Shown piece by piece: positions 8,031-15,647 of a stretch of 64,000 nucleotides of DNA. This DNA comes from Actinacidiphila rubida. GTDB taxonomy: Bacteria; Actinomycetota; Actinomycetes; Streptomycetales; Streptomycetaceae. Numbering within the stretch: position 1 is the stretch's first letter; each line of letters starts with the position of its first letter. Location of the stretch: contig NZ_FODD01000020.1 of the NCBI RefSeq assembly GCF_900110255.1, positions 108,756-172,755 on the forward strand. The letters run 5' to 3'. Under the pieces are notes generated by a model. The model saw nothing but the letters and a program-made list of their open reading frames with translations. It did no database searches and had not been told where the DNA came from. The position numbers and the translations under genes were made by a program.

Positions 8031-8345
8031 GTGTCGCCGCGACGCAACCAACCGCACAAGCCGGCGCACGGCCGGGACGACGACGAGCGCGAGCCCGGCG
8101 GCGGCTTCCAGGACACCGAGTCCTGGCAGGGCGAGGAGTGGATCGTGCGGCAGGTCGCCGGCGGCCCCAAGCACTACCGCTGCCCGGGGTGCGACCAGGA
8201 GATCCCGCCCGGCACCGGGCACGTCGTGGCGTGGCGCGAGTACGGGGGAGTGGACGACCGGCGGCACTGGCACCGCGCCTGCTGGAACGCCAGGGACCGC
8301 CGCACCAGCAGGGTGCAGCGGTCCCGGAACGCTCCGCGCCACTGA
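8031..8345 (+). CDS. Small CxxC...HxxxC protein (annotated in relatives as ATP/GTP-binding)
   Basis: 104 aa. The basic, disordered N-terminus (SPRRNQPHKPAHGRDDDERE) precedes a compact domain with YRCPGCDQEI, then HVVAWREYGG and HWHRACW. Two Cys in CPGC and a later H-x3-C give a plausible zinc site. Homologues in Streptomyces are labelled ATP/GTP-binding protein, but I see no P-loop. The start is GTG 8031 with GAGG five nt upstream; GTG 8025 is possible. It is transcribed alone, convergent with the ABC permease gene. Confidence 0.7.
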   Translation: MSPRRNQPHKPAHGRDDDEREPGGGFQDTESWQGEEWIVRQVAGGPKHYRCPGCDQEIPPGTGHVVAWREYGGVDDRRHWHRACWNARDRRTSRVQRSRNAPRH

Positions 8346-8375
8346 GGCACGGCAGGTCGGCGGCCCGTCAGGCGG

Positions 8376-9149
8376 TCAGGCGTCGCGGTTCTTCAGCACG
8401 AGGAACCCGCCGGCGAGCGCGGCGGCCACCCACACGGCCATGATCAGGATGCCGCCCCACGGCCCGTACGGGGTGTGGTTGTCGGAGGTCTGCACGACCT
8501 GCATGATCTTCTGGCCGGCCTGGTCGGGGAAGTACTTCGCGACGTTCTTCACCTTCGGCACCGCCCGCAGGATCGGCGACACCAGGAAGAAGAACGGCAT
8601 CAGGATGCCCAGGCCCAGCATCGGGCTGCGCAGCATCGCCGCGGCGCCCACGCAGAACAGCACCAGCAGCGTCATGTACAGCCCGGCGCCGAACACCGCG
8701 CGGAAGACGTGCGGGTCGCCGATGTGCGCCTTGTGCGAGCCGAGCAGGGCCTGCCCGAGGAAGAACGTGATGAAGCTCGTCGCCATGCCGACGACCAGCG
8801 CCAGCAGCCCGGCCACGGCGACCTTCGCGGCGTAGAACGAGCCGCGCTGCGGCACCGCGGCCAGCGACGTGCGGATCATGCCGGTGCTGTACTCGGTGGC
8901 GATCACCAGCACGCCGAACACGATCAGCGCCAGCTGGCCGAGGGAGGTGCCGAAGAAACTCGTGTTGGTCGGGTCGAACGTCGCCTTGTCGCTGTCCGAC
9001 ATCGAGCTCCACTGGTTGTTGAACACCAGGCAGATGACCGCGCCGAGGCCGACGGTCACGACGAAGGCCAGCACGAGCGTCCACACCGTGGAGCGCACCG
9101 ACCGGATCTTCGTCCACTCCGACTGCAGGACGGCAGAGGGGCTCGCCAT
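8376..9149 (-). CDS. ABC-2 type transporter permease
   Basis: 257 aa, about six transmembrane helices. It begins MASPSAVLQSEWTKIRSVRSTVWT, the SEWTKxRSVRSTxWTL opening typical of ABC-2 permeases paired with BcrA-like ATPases in actinobacteria, and has a large outside loop after the first helix (VFNNQWSSMSDSDKATFDPTN). Its start lies 1 nt after the stop of the ATPase gene upstream, so translation is probably coupled. Exporters of this class move lipophilic drugs, peptides or lipids; the substrate is unknown. Confidence 0.88.
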   Translation of the reverse strand: MASPSAVLQSEWTKIRSVRSTVWTLVLAFVVTVGLGAVICLVFNNQWSSMSDSDKATFDPTNTSFFGTSLGQLALIVFGVLVIATEYSTGMIRTSLAAVPQRGSFYAAKVAVAGLLALVVGMATSFITFFLGQALLGSHKAHIGDPHVFRAVFGAGLYMTLLVLFCVGAAAMLRSPMLGLGILMPFFFLVSPILRAVPKVKNVAKYFPDQAGQKIMQVVQTSDNHTPYGPWGGILIMAVWVAAALAGGFLVLKNRDA

Positions 9150-9150
9150 G

Positions 9151-10197
9151 TCAGCGCCCCTTCCCGGAGCCGGGGTTGCGCCACTGGGCGCCCCACTCCT
9201 GTGCCGGGGGCTGCTGCCCGGGAGCCTGGCCCGCGGGCACGCCCTGCGCGATCACGTCCGGACCGCCGGCGCCACCCTGACCGGGCGGCAGCGACCCGCC
9301 CGCGTGGTACTCCACCGACTCCGCGGTCAGCTGCATGAACGCTTCCTCCAACGATGCCCGCTGCGGGCTCAGTTCGTGCAGCACCACCTGGTGCTGCGCG
9401 GCCAGCGTGCCGAGGTCGGCCGCGTCCGCGTCCTGGATCTCGAACGCGCCGTCCGAGGTGGTCACCACCGTGTGCCCGGCCGCCGCCAGCACGTCCTTGA
9501 GCCGCTCCGGCTGCGGGCTGCGCATGCGCACGAAGGACCGGGAGTTCTTCTCGATGAAGTCGGCCATCGAGGTGTCGGCGAGCAGCCGGCCGCGGCCGAT
9601 GACGATCAGGTGCTCGGCGGTCAGCGCCATCTCGCTCATCAGGTGGCTGGAGACGAAGACCGTGCGGCCCTGCGCCGCCAGGCCCTTCATCAGGTTCCTG
9701 ATCCAGTGGATGCCCTCGGGGTCGAGGCCGTTGACCGGCTCGTCGAACATGAGGATCTCCGGATCGCCGAGCAGCGCCGCCGCGATGCCCAGACGCTGGC
9801 CCATGCCCAGCGAGAAGCCCTTGGAGCGCTTCCTGGCCACCGCGGTCAGACCCACCGTCTCCAGCACCTCGTCCACCCGGTGCCGGGGGATGCGGTTGGA
9901 CTGCGCCAGGCACAGCAGGTGGTTGTAGGCGGTGCGGCCGCCGTGCACGTCCTTGGCGTCCAGCAGCGCCCCGATGTACTTCAGGGGCTCGCTGAGCTGG
10001 GAGTAGTGCCTGCCGTCGATCCGCACGTCGCCGCTGGTCGGCGCGTCCAGGCCGAGCAGCATACGCATAGTGGTCGACTTGCCCGCGCCGTTCGGCCCGA
10101 GGAAGCCCGTCACCACGCCGGGGCGCACGGTGAAGGTCAGATGGTCGACAGCGGTCTTGTCCCCGTACCGCTTGGTGAGCCCCTGCAACTCAATCAT
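9151..10197 (-). CDS. ABC transporter ATP-binding protein (BcrA/DrrA type)
   Basis: 348 aa. Walker A GPNGAGKSTT (~residues 38-47), degenerate signature SLGMGQRLGIAAALL in place of LSGGQ, Walker B ILMFDEPVNGLDPEGI, and the switch histidine in FVSSHLMSEM. About 45 Gly/Pro/Gln-rich residues are added at the C-terminus. I start at ATG 10195-10197 (MIELQGLTKRYGDKTAV); a TAGCCT -10-like box is 7 nt upstream and no ribosome site is seen, so it may be leaderless. It forms a two-gene operon with the permease at 8376. Confidence 0.92.
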   Translation of the reverse strand: MIELQGLTKRYGDKTAVDHLTFTVRPGVVTGFLGPNGAGKSTTMRMLLGLDAPTSGDVRIDGRHYSQLSEPLKYIGALLDAKDVHGGRTAYNHLLCLAQSNRIPRHRVDEVLETVGLTAVARKRSKGFSLGMGQRLGIAAALLGDPEILMFDEPVNGLDPEGIHWIRNLMKGLAAQGRTVFVSSHLMSEMALTAEHLIVIGRGRLLADTSMADFIEKNSRSFVRMRSPQPERLKDVLAAAGHTVVTTSDGAFEIQDADAADLGTLAAQHQVVLHELSPQRASLEEAFMQLTAESVEYHAGGSLPPGQGGAGGPDVIAQGVPAGQAPGQQPPAQEWGAQWRNPGSGKGR

Positions 10198-10204
10198 GGG
10201 GGCG

Positions 10205-10210
10205 AGGCTA
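10205..10210 (-). promoter_or_regulatory. -10 box of ABC ATPase gene
   Basis: TAGCCT on the minus strand, 7 nt before the ATG at 10197. Immediately upstream is the filP terminator, so this promoter is needed for the ABC operon. Confidence 0.35.
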
Positions 10211-10221
10211 GCAAGCACGGC

Positions 10222-10253
10222 GGAACCCCCGCCCGAGGAGGGACGGGGGTTCC
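10222..10253 (-). terminator. filP terminator
   Basis: GGAACCCCCG and CGGGGGTTCC form a perfect 10-bp stem around a 12-nt loop, 33 nt past the filP stop. It separates filP from the ABC operon downstream. Confidence 0.8.
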
Positions 10254-10285
10254 GGGGAAATGCCTGTGAAGATCTGCCGCCGAGG

Positions 10286-11224
10286 TCAGCGGGACTGCTG
10301 CGCCGGGACGCCCCGCGACAGCGGCTCGTCGTCGGCGGGGGCGCCGGCCGCGGCGACCGCCGCACCGGTCAGCGTGGCCAGCATCTCGCGGACGTTGGTC
10401 AGCTGGGCGTTGATGCTGTCGCGGCGGTTGGTGAGCGCCGCCAGCTCGCGCTCGGATTCGCTGCGGATCCGGTCGGCCTTCGCGTTCGCGTCCGCGACGA
10501 TGTCCTCGGACTGGCGCTGCGCGGTCTCCACCGTCTGGCGGGCGCGGCGCTCCGCGTCGGTGCGCAGCTTCTCCGCCTCCAGGCGCAGCTGCTCGGCGCG
10601 GTGCTCGATCTCCGCCAGGCGCTTCTCCGCCTTCGCCTGACGGGACGCCAGGTCGCGCTCGGACTGCTCGCGGCGCTTGGCCAGGTTGGTCTCGAAGTCC
10701 GCGGCGGCCTGGGCGGCCTTGGCGCGGGTCTCCTCGAACAGCGCGTCGGCCTCCTCGCGCTTGGCCGCGGCGTCCTTCTGCGCGTCCGAACGCAGCTGCG
10801 TGGCGTCGCCCTTCGCCTTCTCGACGATCCGCGCGCCCTCGTCCTCGGCCTTGGCCCTGCGGTCGGAGGAGTAGGCCTCGGCGTCGCTGCGCACCTGCGC
10901 GGCGGCCGACTCGGCCAGCTCGCGGTGCTGTTCGGCGGCCCGGCGGGCCTCCTCGCGCAGATCCTTCGCCTCCTCCTCGGCGAGGCGGAGGATCTTCTCG
11001 ACCCGGGCCCCGAGACCCGCGTACGACGGCTCCGAGTCGTTCACCTGAGCCTGGGCGTTCTGGGTTTCGAGGTGGAGCTCCTCGATGCGCTTCTCCAGTG
11101 CGGTGATCCGGGTCAACGCGCTGTCACGGTCGGCGACGAGCTTGGTGATGCGGTCGTCCACCTGTCCGCGGTCGTATCCGCGCCGCACGAGCTCGAAGCC
11201 GAAGGGGGAGGAAGTGTCGCTCAT
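10286..11224 (-). CDS. filP: FilP, intermediate-filament-like cytoskeletal protein
   Basis: 312 aa, almost entirely coiled coil. The short N-terminal DivIVA-like motif (FELVRRGYDRGQVDDRI, residues ~9-25) is followed by a long charged rod rich in A/E/R/K with heptad and hendecad spacing, and a Gly/Ala tail. FilP forms filaments and networks behind the Streptomyces hyphal tip, interacts with DivIVA and gives the hypha stiffness. The start ATG has AGGAA upstream. It lies directly downstream of scy in the same direction, the arrangement I recall from S. coelicolor (SCO5396/SCO5397), and ends in a strong terminator. Confidence 0.92.
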   Translation of the reverse strand: MSDTSSPFGFELVRRGYDRGQVDDRITKLVADRDSALTRITALEKRIEELHLETQNAQAQVNDSEPSYAGLGARVEKILRLAEEEAKDLREEARRAAEQHRELAESAAAQVRSDAEAYSSDRRAKAEDEGARIVEKAKGDATQLRSDAQKDAAAKREEADALFEETRAKAAQAAADFETNLAKRREQSERDLASRQAKAEKRLAEIEHRAEQLRLEAEKLRTDAERRARQTVETAQRQSEDIVADANAKADRIRSESERELAALTNRRDSINAQLTNVREMLATLTGAAVAAAGAPADDEPLSRGVPAQQSR

Positions 11225-11326
11225 GGGGTTCCTGTCGATTCAGACCGGTGAGGTGATAGGGGAAATCCTAGGGGCCTTTGCGGCGTGTCACCGAGCCATT
11301 GCGGTTTCGGTGTGGAGAATGACCGC

Positions 11327-14300
11327 TCAATCGAGTGGTGCATCGTCGATGCGCTTGCCACCCGTCCGAGCGTTGCCGGCACCCGCGCCGGCAGCGACAG
11401 TACTCTTCGATCCGCCGCCGCCGTGAGGTGCCTCAAAGGATTCCAACGCCTCCAGCACATCCTGCACACGCGAGATCTCCGCGTTGATGTCCTCCCTGCG
11501 GCGCGTGAGCGTCTCCAGTTCGCGCTTCCCGGCGGTCACGATGCGCTCGGCCTCCGCCGTGGCCTCCGCCTTGACCCGCTCCGCGTCACGGTCGGCCGCG
11601 ATCTTCTTCTGCTCGGCCTCCTTGAGCAGGCCCTCGGCCTTCTTCACCGCGGCGATCCTGACCTTGCTGGCCTCCGAGGTGGCCGTGGACTTGACCTCCG
11701 CGGCCTTGGCCTCCGCCTCGGCGAGCTGCTCGGTGGCCGCGGCCACCAGCTTGTCCACCCGCTCACCGACGGACTTCATCGCCTCGGAGGCCTCCTTGCG
11801 GGCCCGCTCGTGCAGCTCCTCGACCTCCGACTCGACCCGGCGGCGCAGCTCGTCGCTGCGCTCGCGGATCGCCGTGGCGTCGGCCCGGGCCTCGCCGAGC
11901 ATCGTGTCGGCGTCGTTGCGGGACCGCTCGACGTACGTGTTGCCCTCCGCGGTGGTCTCGGCGACGATCCGCTCGGCCTCCGCGCGGGCCGCGCCCACCA
12001 TGGCGTCAGCCTGCTCCTCGGCGGCGGCACCGGTCCTCACCGCCTCCGCCTGGGCCTTGCCGATCAGCTCGTCGGCCTGCTCCGCGGCCTCGCTGCGGCG
12101 CTTGTTGGCCGCCTCACGGGCCTCGTCGAGGATGCGCTGCGAGGCGGTGCGGGTCTCCTCGGCGTCGTGCTCCGCGGAGTCCAGCGCCTGCTTGGCCATC
12201 GCGCCGAGCCGCTCCGCCTCCTCGCGGGCCTTGGACACCAACTGGTCGGCCTGGGACGCCGCGTCGGCCCGCATCCGGTTGGCGTCCTCGCGGGCCTCCG
12301 CGCGCAGCCGGTCGGACTCCTCGATCGCCTCGGTGACCGTGCGGTCGGCCAGCCGGCGGGCCTCCTCGGCCTCCTCCTGGGCCTCCCGGCGCATCCGCGA
12401 GGCGTCCTCGGCGGCGCGCTCCCGCTCGGAGTTGGCGTCCGCGTGCAGCCGGTCGGCCTCGCCCTGGGCGTCGGCGCGCAGCTGCTGCGCGGCGTGCTCG
12501 GCGGCCGCCCGCAGTCCGGTGATCTCCTCCTCGGCCTCCTGGCGCAGGTTCGCGACGGAGTCCCGCACCTGCTGCGCGGTCGTCTCGGCGGCGCCCACCA
12601 TGTCGGTGGCCCGCTGCTCGGCCTCCGCGGCCAGCCGGTCGGCCTCCGCGGCCGCGTCCTCCACCCGCTTGCGGGCGGCGGCCAGCAGCTCGTCGCTCTC
12701 GGTGCGGGCCTGCGCCCGCTCCTGCCCGGCCTCGGCCCGCGCCGACTCCAGCAGTTCCTCGGCTTCGCGCCGGCGCCGGGACGCCTCCTCCTGCGCGGCG
12801 CCCAGGGCCTCCGCGGCCTCCACGCCGGTGCGCTCGGCCGCGGCCGCCGCCTCGGCCCGCAGCCGGTCCGCGGTCTCCTGGGCCTCCGCCCGGCGCTGCT
12901 CGGCCTCCGTGGCCGCGTCGGCCTGCAGCCGGACGGCCACCGCCTCGCCCTCGGCGCGGGACTGCGCGGCGTCGGCCGCGGCCTCGTCGCGCAGCCGCTG
13001 CGCCTCGGTCGCGGCCTGCTCCTGCAGGGCGCGGACCCGCTCGGCGGTCTCCTGGCGCAGCCGCTCGGCCTCCTCCGCGGCCTCGCCGCGGATCCGGTCC
13101 GACTCGCCGTTCGCCTCGCGCAGCGTCTCCTCGGCGGTGCTGACCCGGGTCTCGGCCTCCTCGCGCAGCCGCGCCAGGTCGGTCCCGGCCTCGTCGCGCA
13201 TCCGCGCCACGATCGTCTCGCCCTCGGCGCGCTGCTCGGCGGCGGCCCGCTCGGCCTCCTCGCGCACCGCCGCGGCCTGGCGCTCGGCCTCGGCCCGCAG
13301 CTCGTCGGCCTCGGCGCGGGCGCCGCGCAGCGCCTCCTCCGCCTTGACCTGGAGCGCCGACGCCCGGTCCACGGACTCGGTGCGCATCCGGTCGGACTCG
13401 GTCGCCGCGTTCTGCCGCACCTCGTCGCCGTCGGCCGTGGCCTTCGCCAGCAGCTCCTCGGCCCGGCTCGCGGCCTCCTCGATCTGCTGGACGGCCTCGC
13501 GGCGCGCCTCGCCGCGGATCCGCTCGCCCTCGGCGACCGCGTCGGCCCGCAGCTGCTCGGCCTCGCCGCGCAGCCGCCGGGCCTCCTCCTGCAACTCGAC
13601 GGTCCTGGCCCGGTACTCCTTGGTGTCGTCCTGGGCCGCGCCGCGCAGCTCCTGCGCCGACTCCTCGGCCTGGGCGCGCAGCCGGTCGGCCTCCGCGTCG
13701 GCCTCGCGGCGGATCCGCTCGGCCTCCTCGGTGGCGGCCTTGGTCGCCGACCGGGCGTCCTGGGACGCCTTGGTGAGGATCTCCTCGGCCGACCGGGCGG
13801 CCTGCGCGAGCTGCGCCGCCGCGTCCTCGGTGGCCCTGGCCTTCGCGGTCTCCGCCGCCTCGGTCCGGATCCGGTCGGCCTCGCCGCGGGCGTCGGCGAG
13901 CGCCTGCTCGGCCTCGGCCTTCGTCGCGTCGGCCTCCTTGGTGGCCTCGCCGACCATGCGCGCGATCTCGGCGCGGGCCGTGCGGGTGCGCTGCTCGGCC
14001 TCCGTCTCGGTGGCCGCCAGGCGCTTGGCGGCACCGGCCGTGGACTCCTCGCGCAGCCGGTCGGCCTCGGCCCGCGCGCTGCGCAGCGACTCGTCGGCCT
14101 CGCGCAGCCGCTCCTCGGCCACCCGGGACAGCTCGGCGGCCCGGGACCTGGCCTCGTCGGACTCGCTGCGGCTCGACGTGCGCAGCTGCTCGGCCTCGCT
14201 GGTGGCCTCGGTGGCCTGTGCGGAGGCGGCGGTCAGCAGCCGCTCGGCGTCGGTCCTGGCACGGCGCAGCAGCTGCTCTGCCTCGGCGCGGGCGGCCTGC

Positions 14301-14920
14301 GCCTCCGCGGTCAGCCGCTGGTTGGTCTGCTCGGCGGCACGGGTGGCCTCGGACTGCGCGGCGGCGATCGCCCGCTCGGACTCGACCCGCGTCTCGTCCA
14401 GCAGCCGGCGGGCCTGCGACTCGCTGCGCGCCCGCAGCTGCTCCGCCCACGCGACGTTCTCGTTGACGTGGCTCTCGACGGTGCTGCGCCGCTCGGCGAG
14501 CTCGTCGTCCAGCTGGCGGCGGCGGGCGATCGCCTCGGCGTGCCACTCCGCCTCGAACCGGGACCGGTGCTCGGCCTGCTCCTGCAGCAGCCGCTGGGTC
14601 TGCGCCCGGGCCTCGCGCAGCTCGCGCTCGGCGTCGGTGCGCAGCTGGTCGGCCTGCATCTGGGCGTTGCGGAGCAGCTGGTCGGCCTGGTGGCCGATGT
14701 TGTCGTAGGCGGGGCGGGACGCGAGGGCACGCCGCGCCTCGTGCAGCTTGGCGCGCAGTACCTCGACCTGGTACCCGAGGTCGTCGGCATGGTCGACCGC
14801 CTTGCCCCGCTCGGTACGCAGCCGTTCCATCTCGGCCTCGAGCAGGGAGAGGTGGTCGTCAGCCCGGTAGCTGTCGTTGCCCCGCACTCCGCGGTCCCAT
14901 CGGTCTCCTGGCGTCCTCAC
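11327..14920 (-). CDS. scy: Scy, long coiled-coil polarisome scaffold
   Basis: 1197 aa. Scy (Streptomyces cytoskeletal element) sequesters DivIVA and FilP and sets new tip growth sites. A short N-terminal region with canonical heptads (LSLLEAEMERLRTERGKAV) is followed by about 1000 residues of repeating Ala/Glu/Arg units (…AEEAERLR…, …AAAEADRL…), the 51-residue-type repeat described for this family, ending in a Gly/Ala tail (GGGSKSTVAAG). It is shorter than the ~1326 aa I recall for S. coelicolor, so repeat units may have been lost. The start is uncertain: GTG 14918-14920 sits in a hairpin, and GTG 14887 (MRGNDSYRADD) is the main alternative and begins where conservation seems to begin. Confidence 0.9.
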   Translation of the reverse strand: MRTPGDRWDRGVRGNDSYRADDHLSLLEAEMERLRTERGKAVDHADDLGYQVEVLRAKLHEARRALASRPAYDNIGHQADQLLRNAQMQADQLRTDAERELREARAQTQRLLQEQAEHRSRFEAEWHAEAIARRRQLDDELAERRSTVESHVNENVAWAEQLRARSESQARRLLDETRVESERAIAAAQSEATRAAEQTNQRLTAEAQAARAEAEQLLRRARTDAERLLTAASAQATEATSEAEQLRTSSRSESDEARSRAAELSRVAEERLREADESLRSARAEADRLREESTAGAAKRLAATETEAEQRTRTARAEIARMVGEATKEADATKAEAEQALADARGEADRIRTEAAETAKARATEDAAAQLAQAARSAEEILTKASQDARSATKAATEEAERIRREADAEADRLRAQAEESAQELRGAAQDDTKEYRARTVELQEEARRLRGEAEQLRADAVAEGERIRGEARREAVQQIEEAASRAEELLAKATADGDEVRQNAATESDRMRTESVDRASALQVKAEEALRGARAEADELRAEAERQAAAVREEAERAAAEQRAEGETIVARMRDEAGTDLARLREEAETRVSTAEETLREANGESDRIRGEAAEEAERLRQETAERVRALQEQAATEAQRLRDEAAADAAQSRAEGEAVAVRLQADAATEAEQRRAEAQETADRLRAEAAAAAERTGVEAAEALGAAQEEASRRRREAEELLESARAEAGQERAQARTESDELLAAARKRVEDAAAEADRLAAEAEQRATDMVGAAETTAQQVRDSVANLRQEAEEEITGLRAAAEHAAQQLRADAQGEADRLHADANSERERAAEDASRMRREAQEEAEEARRLADRTVTEAIEESDRLRAEAREDANRMRADAASQADQLVSKAREEAERLGAMAKQALDSAEHDAEETRTASQRILDEAREAANKRRSEAAEQADELIGKAQAEAVRTGAAAEEQADAMVGAARAEAERIVAETTAEGNTYVERSRNDADTMLGEARADATAIRERSDELRRRVESEVEELHERARKEASEAMKSVGERVDKLVAAATEQLAEAEAKAAEVKSTATSEASKVRIAAVKKAEGLLKEAEQKKIAADRDAERVKAEATAEAERIVTAGKRELETLTRRREDINAEISRVQDVLEALESFEAPHGGGGSKSTVAAGAGAGNARTGGKRIDDAPLD

Positions 14921-14936
14921 CCGCCCACCGGGTGAG
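14916..14936. promoter_or_regulatory. Hairpin over the scy translation start
   Basis: CTCACCCG, 5-nt loop, CGGGTGAG. On the mRNA it includes the farther GTG start candidate of scy, so it could mask that start or mark it as not used. Confidence 0.4.
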
Positions 14937-14945
14937 ATTCTCCGT

Positions 14946-14967
14946 CACTCCGTCGGTGGACGGAGTG
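14946..14967. promoter_or_regulatory. 9-bp dyad upstream of scy
   Basis: CACTCCGTC, GGTG, GACGGAGTG: perfect arms with a 4-nt centre, 26 nt upstream of the scy start. Either an operator or a leader hairpin. Confidence 0.45.
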
Positions 14968-15068
14968 GTACGAGGAATGGTGTCAGATCAACATCGGGGA
15001 ACGGGAGACCGCAGTCGGCAGCCCGCTCCTCGGACCCGGCCACTCTACCGGCCGTAGCGGGCGTTGGG

Positions 15069-15506
15069 TCAGTGGTCCTCGGAGGCCGAGGCGGAGGTCA
15101 CGATCTCGGTGAGCACCCCGTGGCAGTCCTTGGGGTGCAGGAACGTGATCCGGGAGCCCATGGTGCCGATCCGCGGCGCGTCGTACAGGACACGCACGCC
15201 CTTGTCCCGGATCGCCTCCGAGTCGCCGTCCACGTCCTCGGAGCCGAAGGCGATGTGGTGGACGCCCTCGCCGTTCTTGGCCAGCCACTTGCCGACGGCC
15301 GAGTCCTCCCGGGTCGCCTCCAGGAGCTGGAGGTAGGAGGAGCCGCCGTCGGAGGTCCCGCTGATCCTCAGCATCGCCTCGCGGACACCCTGTTCCTCGT
15401 TGACCTCGGTGTGGGTCACCTCGAAGCCGTACGTGGCACGGTAGAACTCGACGGTCGCGTCGAGGTCGAAGCAGGCGATCCCGATGTGGTCGATGCGCGT
15501 CAGCAT
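15069..15506 (-). CDS. mce: Methylmalonyl-CoA epimerase
   Basis: 145 aa, one VOC-fold protein with two beta-alpha-beta-beta-beta modules. It interconverts (2R)- and (2S)-methylmalonyl-CoA. It starts MLTRIDHIGIACFDLD, the first metal ligand being the His of DHIGIA. The second half carries GVHHIAFG and ends HPKDCHGVLTEIV, supplying the remaining His/Glu ligands. The ATG at 15504-15506 was chosen on homology; no clear Shine-Dalgarno precedes it and an in-frame ATG/GTG cluster lies 17 codons upstream. It is divergent from the thiolase gene and feeds the same propionyl/methylmalonyl-CoA metabolism as MeaB at 16969. Confidence 0.92.
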   Translation of the reverse strand: MLTRIDHIGIACFDLDATVEFYRATYGFEVTHTEVNEEQGVREAMLRISGTSDGGSSYLQLLEATREDSAVGKWLAKNGEGVHHIAFGSEDVDGDSEAIRDKGVRVLYDAPRIGTMGSRITFLHPKDCHGVLTEIVTSASASEDH

Positions 15507-15557
15507 GCACACAGTGCACCGCATCACCATGTGGTCACGCAACGTGCGCGCCATCAC

Positions 15558-15563
15558 ACGCTA
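15558..15563 (-). promoter_or_regulatory. -10 box for mce
   Basis: TAGCGT on the minus strand, about 52 nt before the chosen mce ATG; it would give a short leader. Confidence 0.3.
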
Positions 15564-15569
15564 TGGCCG

Positions 15570-15599
15570 GTGACCGATGCCTCTACTCCTCAGTACATT
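15570..15599 (+). promoter_or_regulatory. Promoter of acetyl-CoA acetyltransferase gene
   Basis: GTGACC (15570-15575), an 18-nt spacer and TACATT (15594-15599) match -35 and -10 boxes. The AT-richer segment just downstream, GATAACCCTCGTTAAC at 15603-15618, could be an operator at the transcription start. Confidence 0.45.
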
Positions 15600-15647
15600 G
15601 ACGATAACCCTCGTTAACATCCTCTCTTCGCATGAAGGGGCCGCACC

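Noticed and set aside
11285..14935. 1216-codon open frame on the plus strand across scy
   Set aside because: Antisense mirror of scy. High GC at third positions and few stop-prone codons keep the opposite strand open; the plus product is Leu/Gly/Arg-rich with no domain, while the minus product is the known coiled-coil protein.
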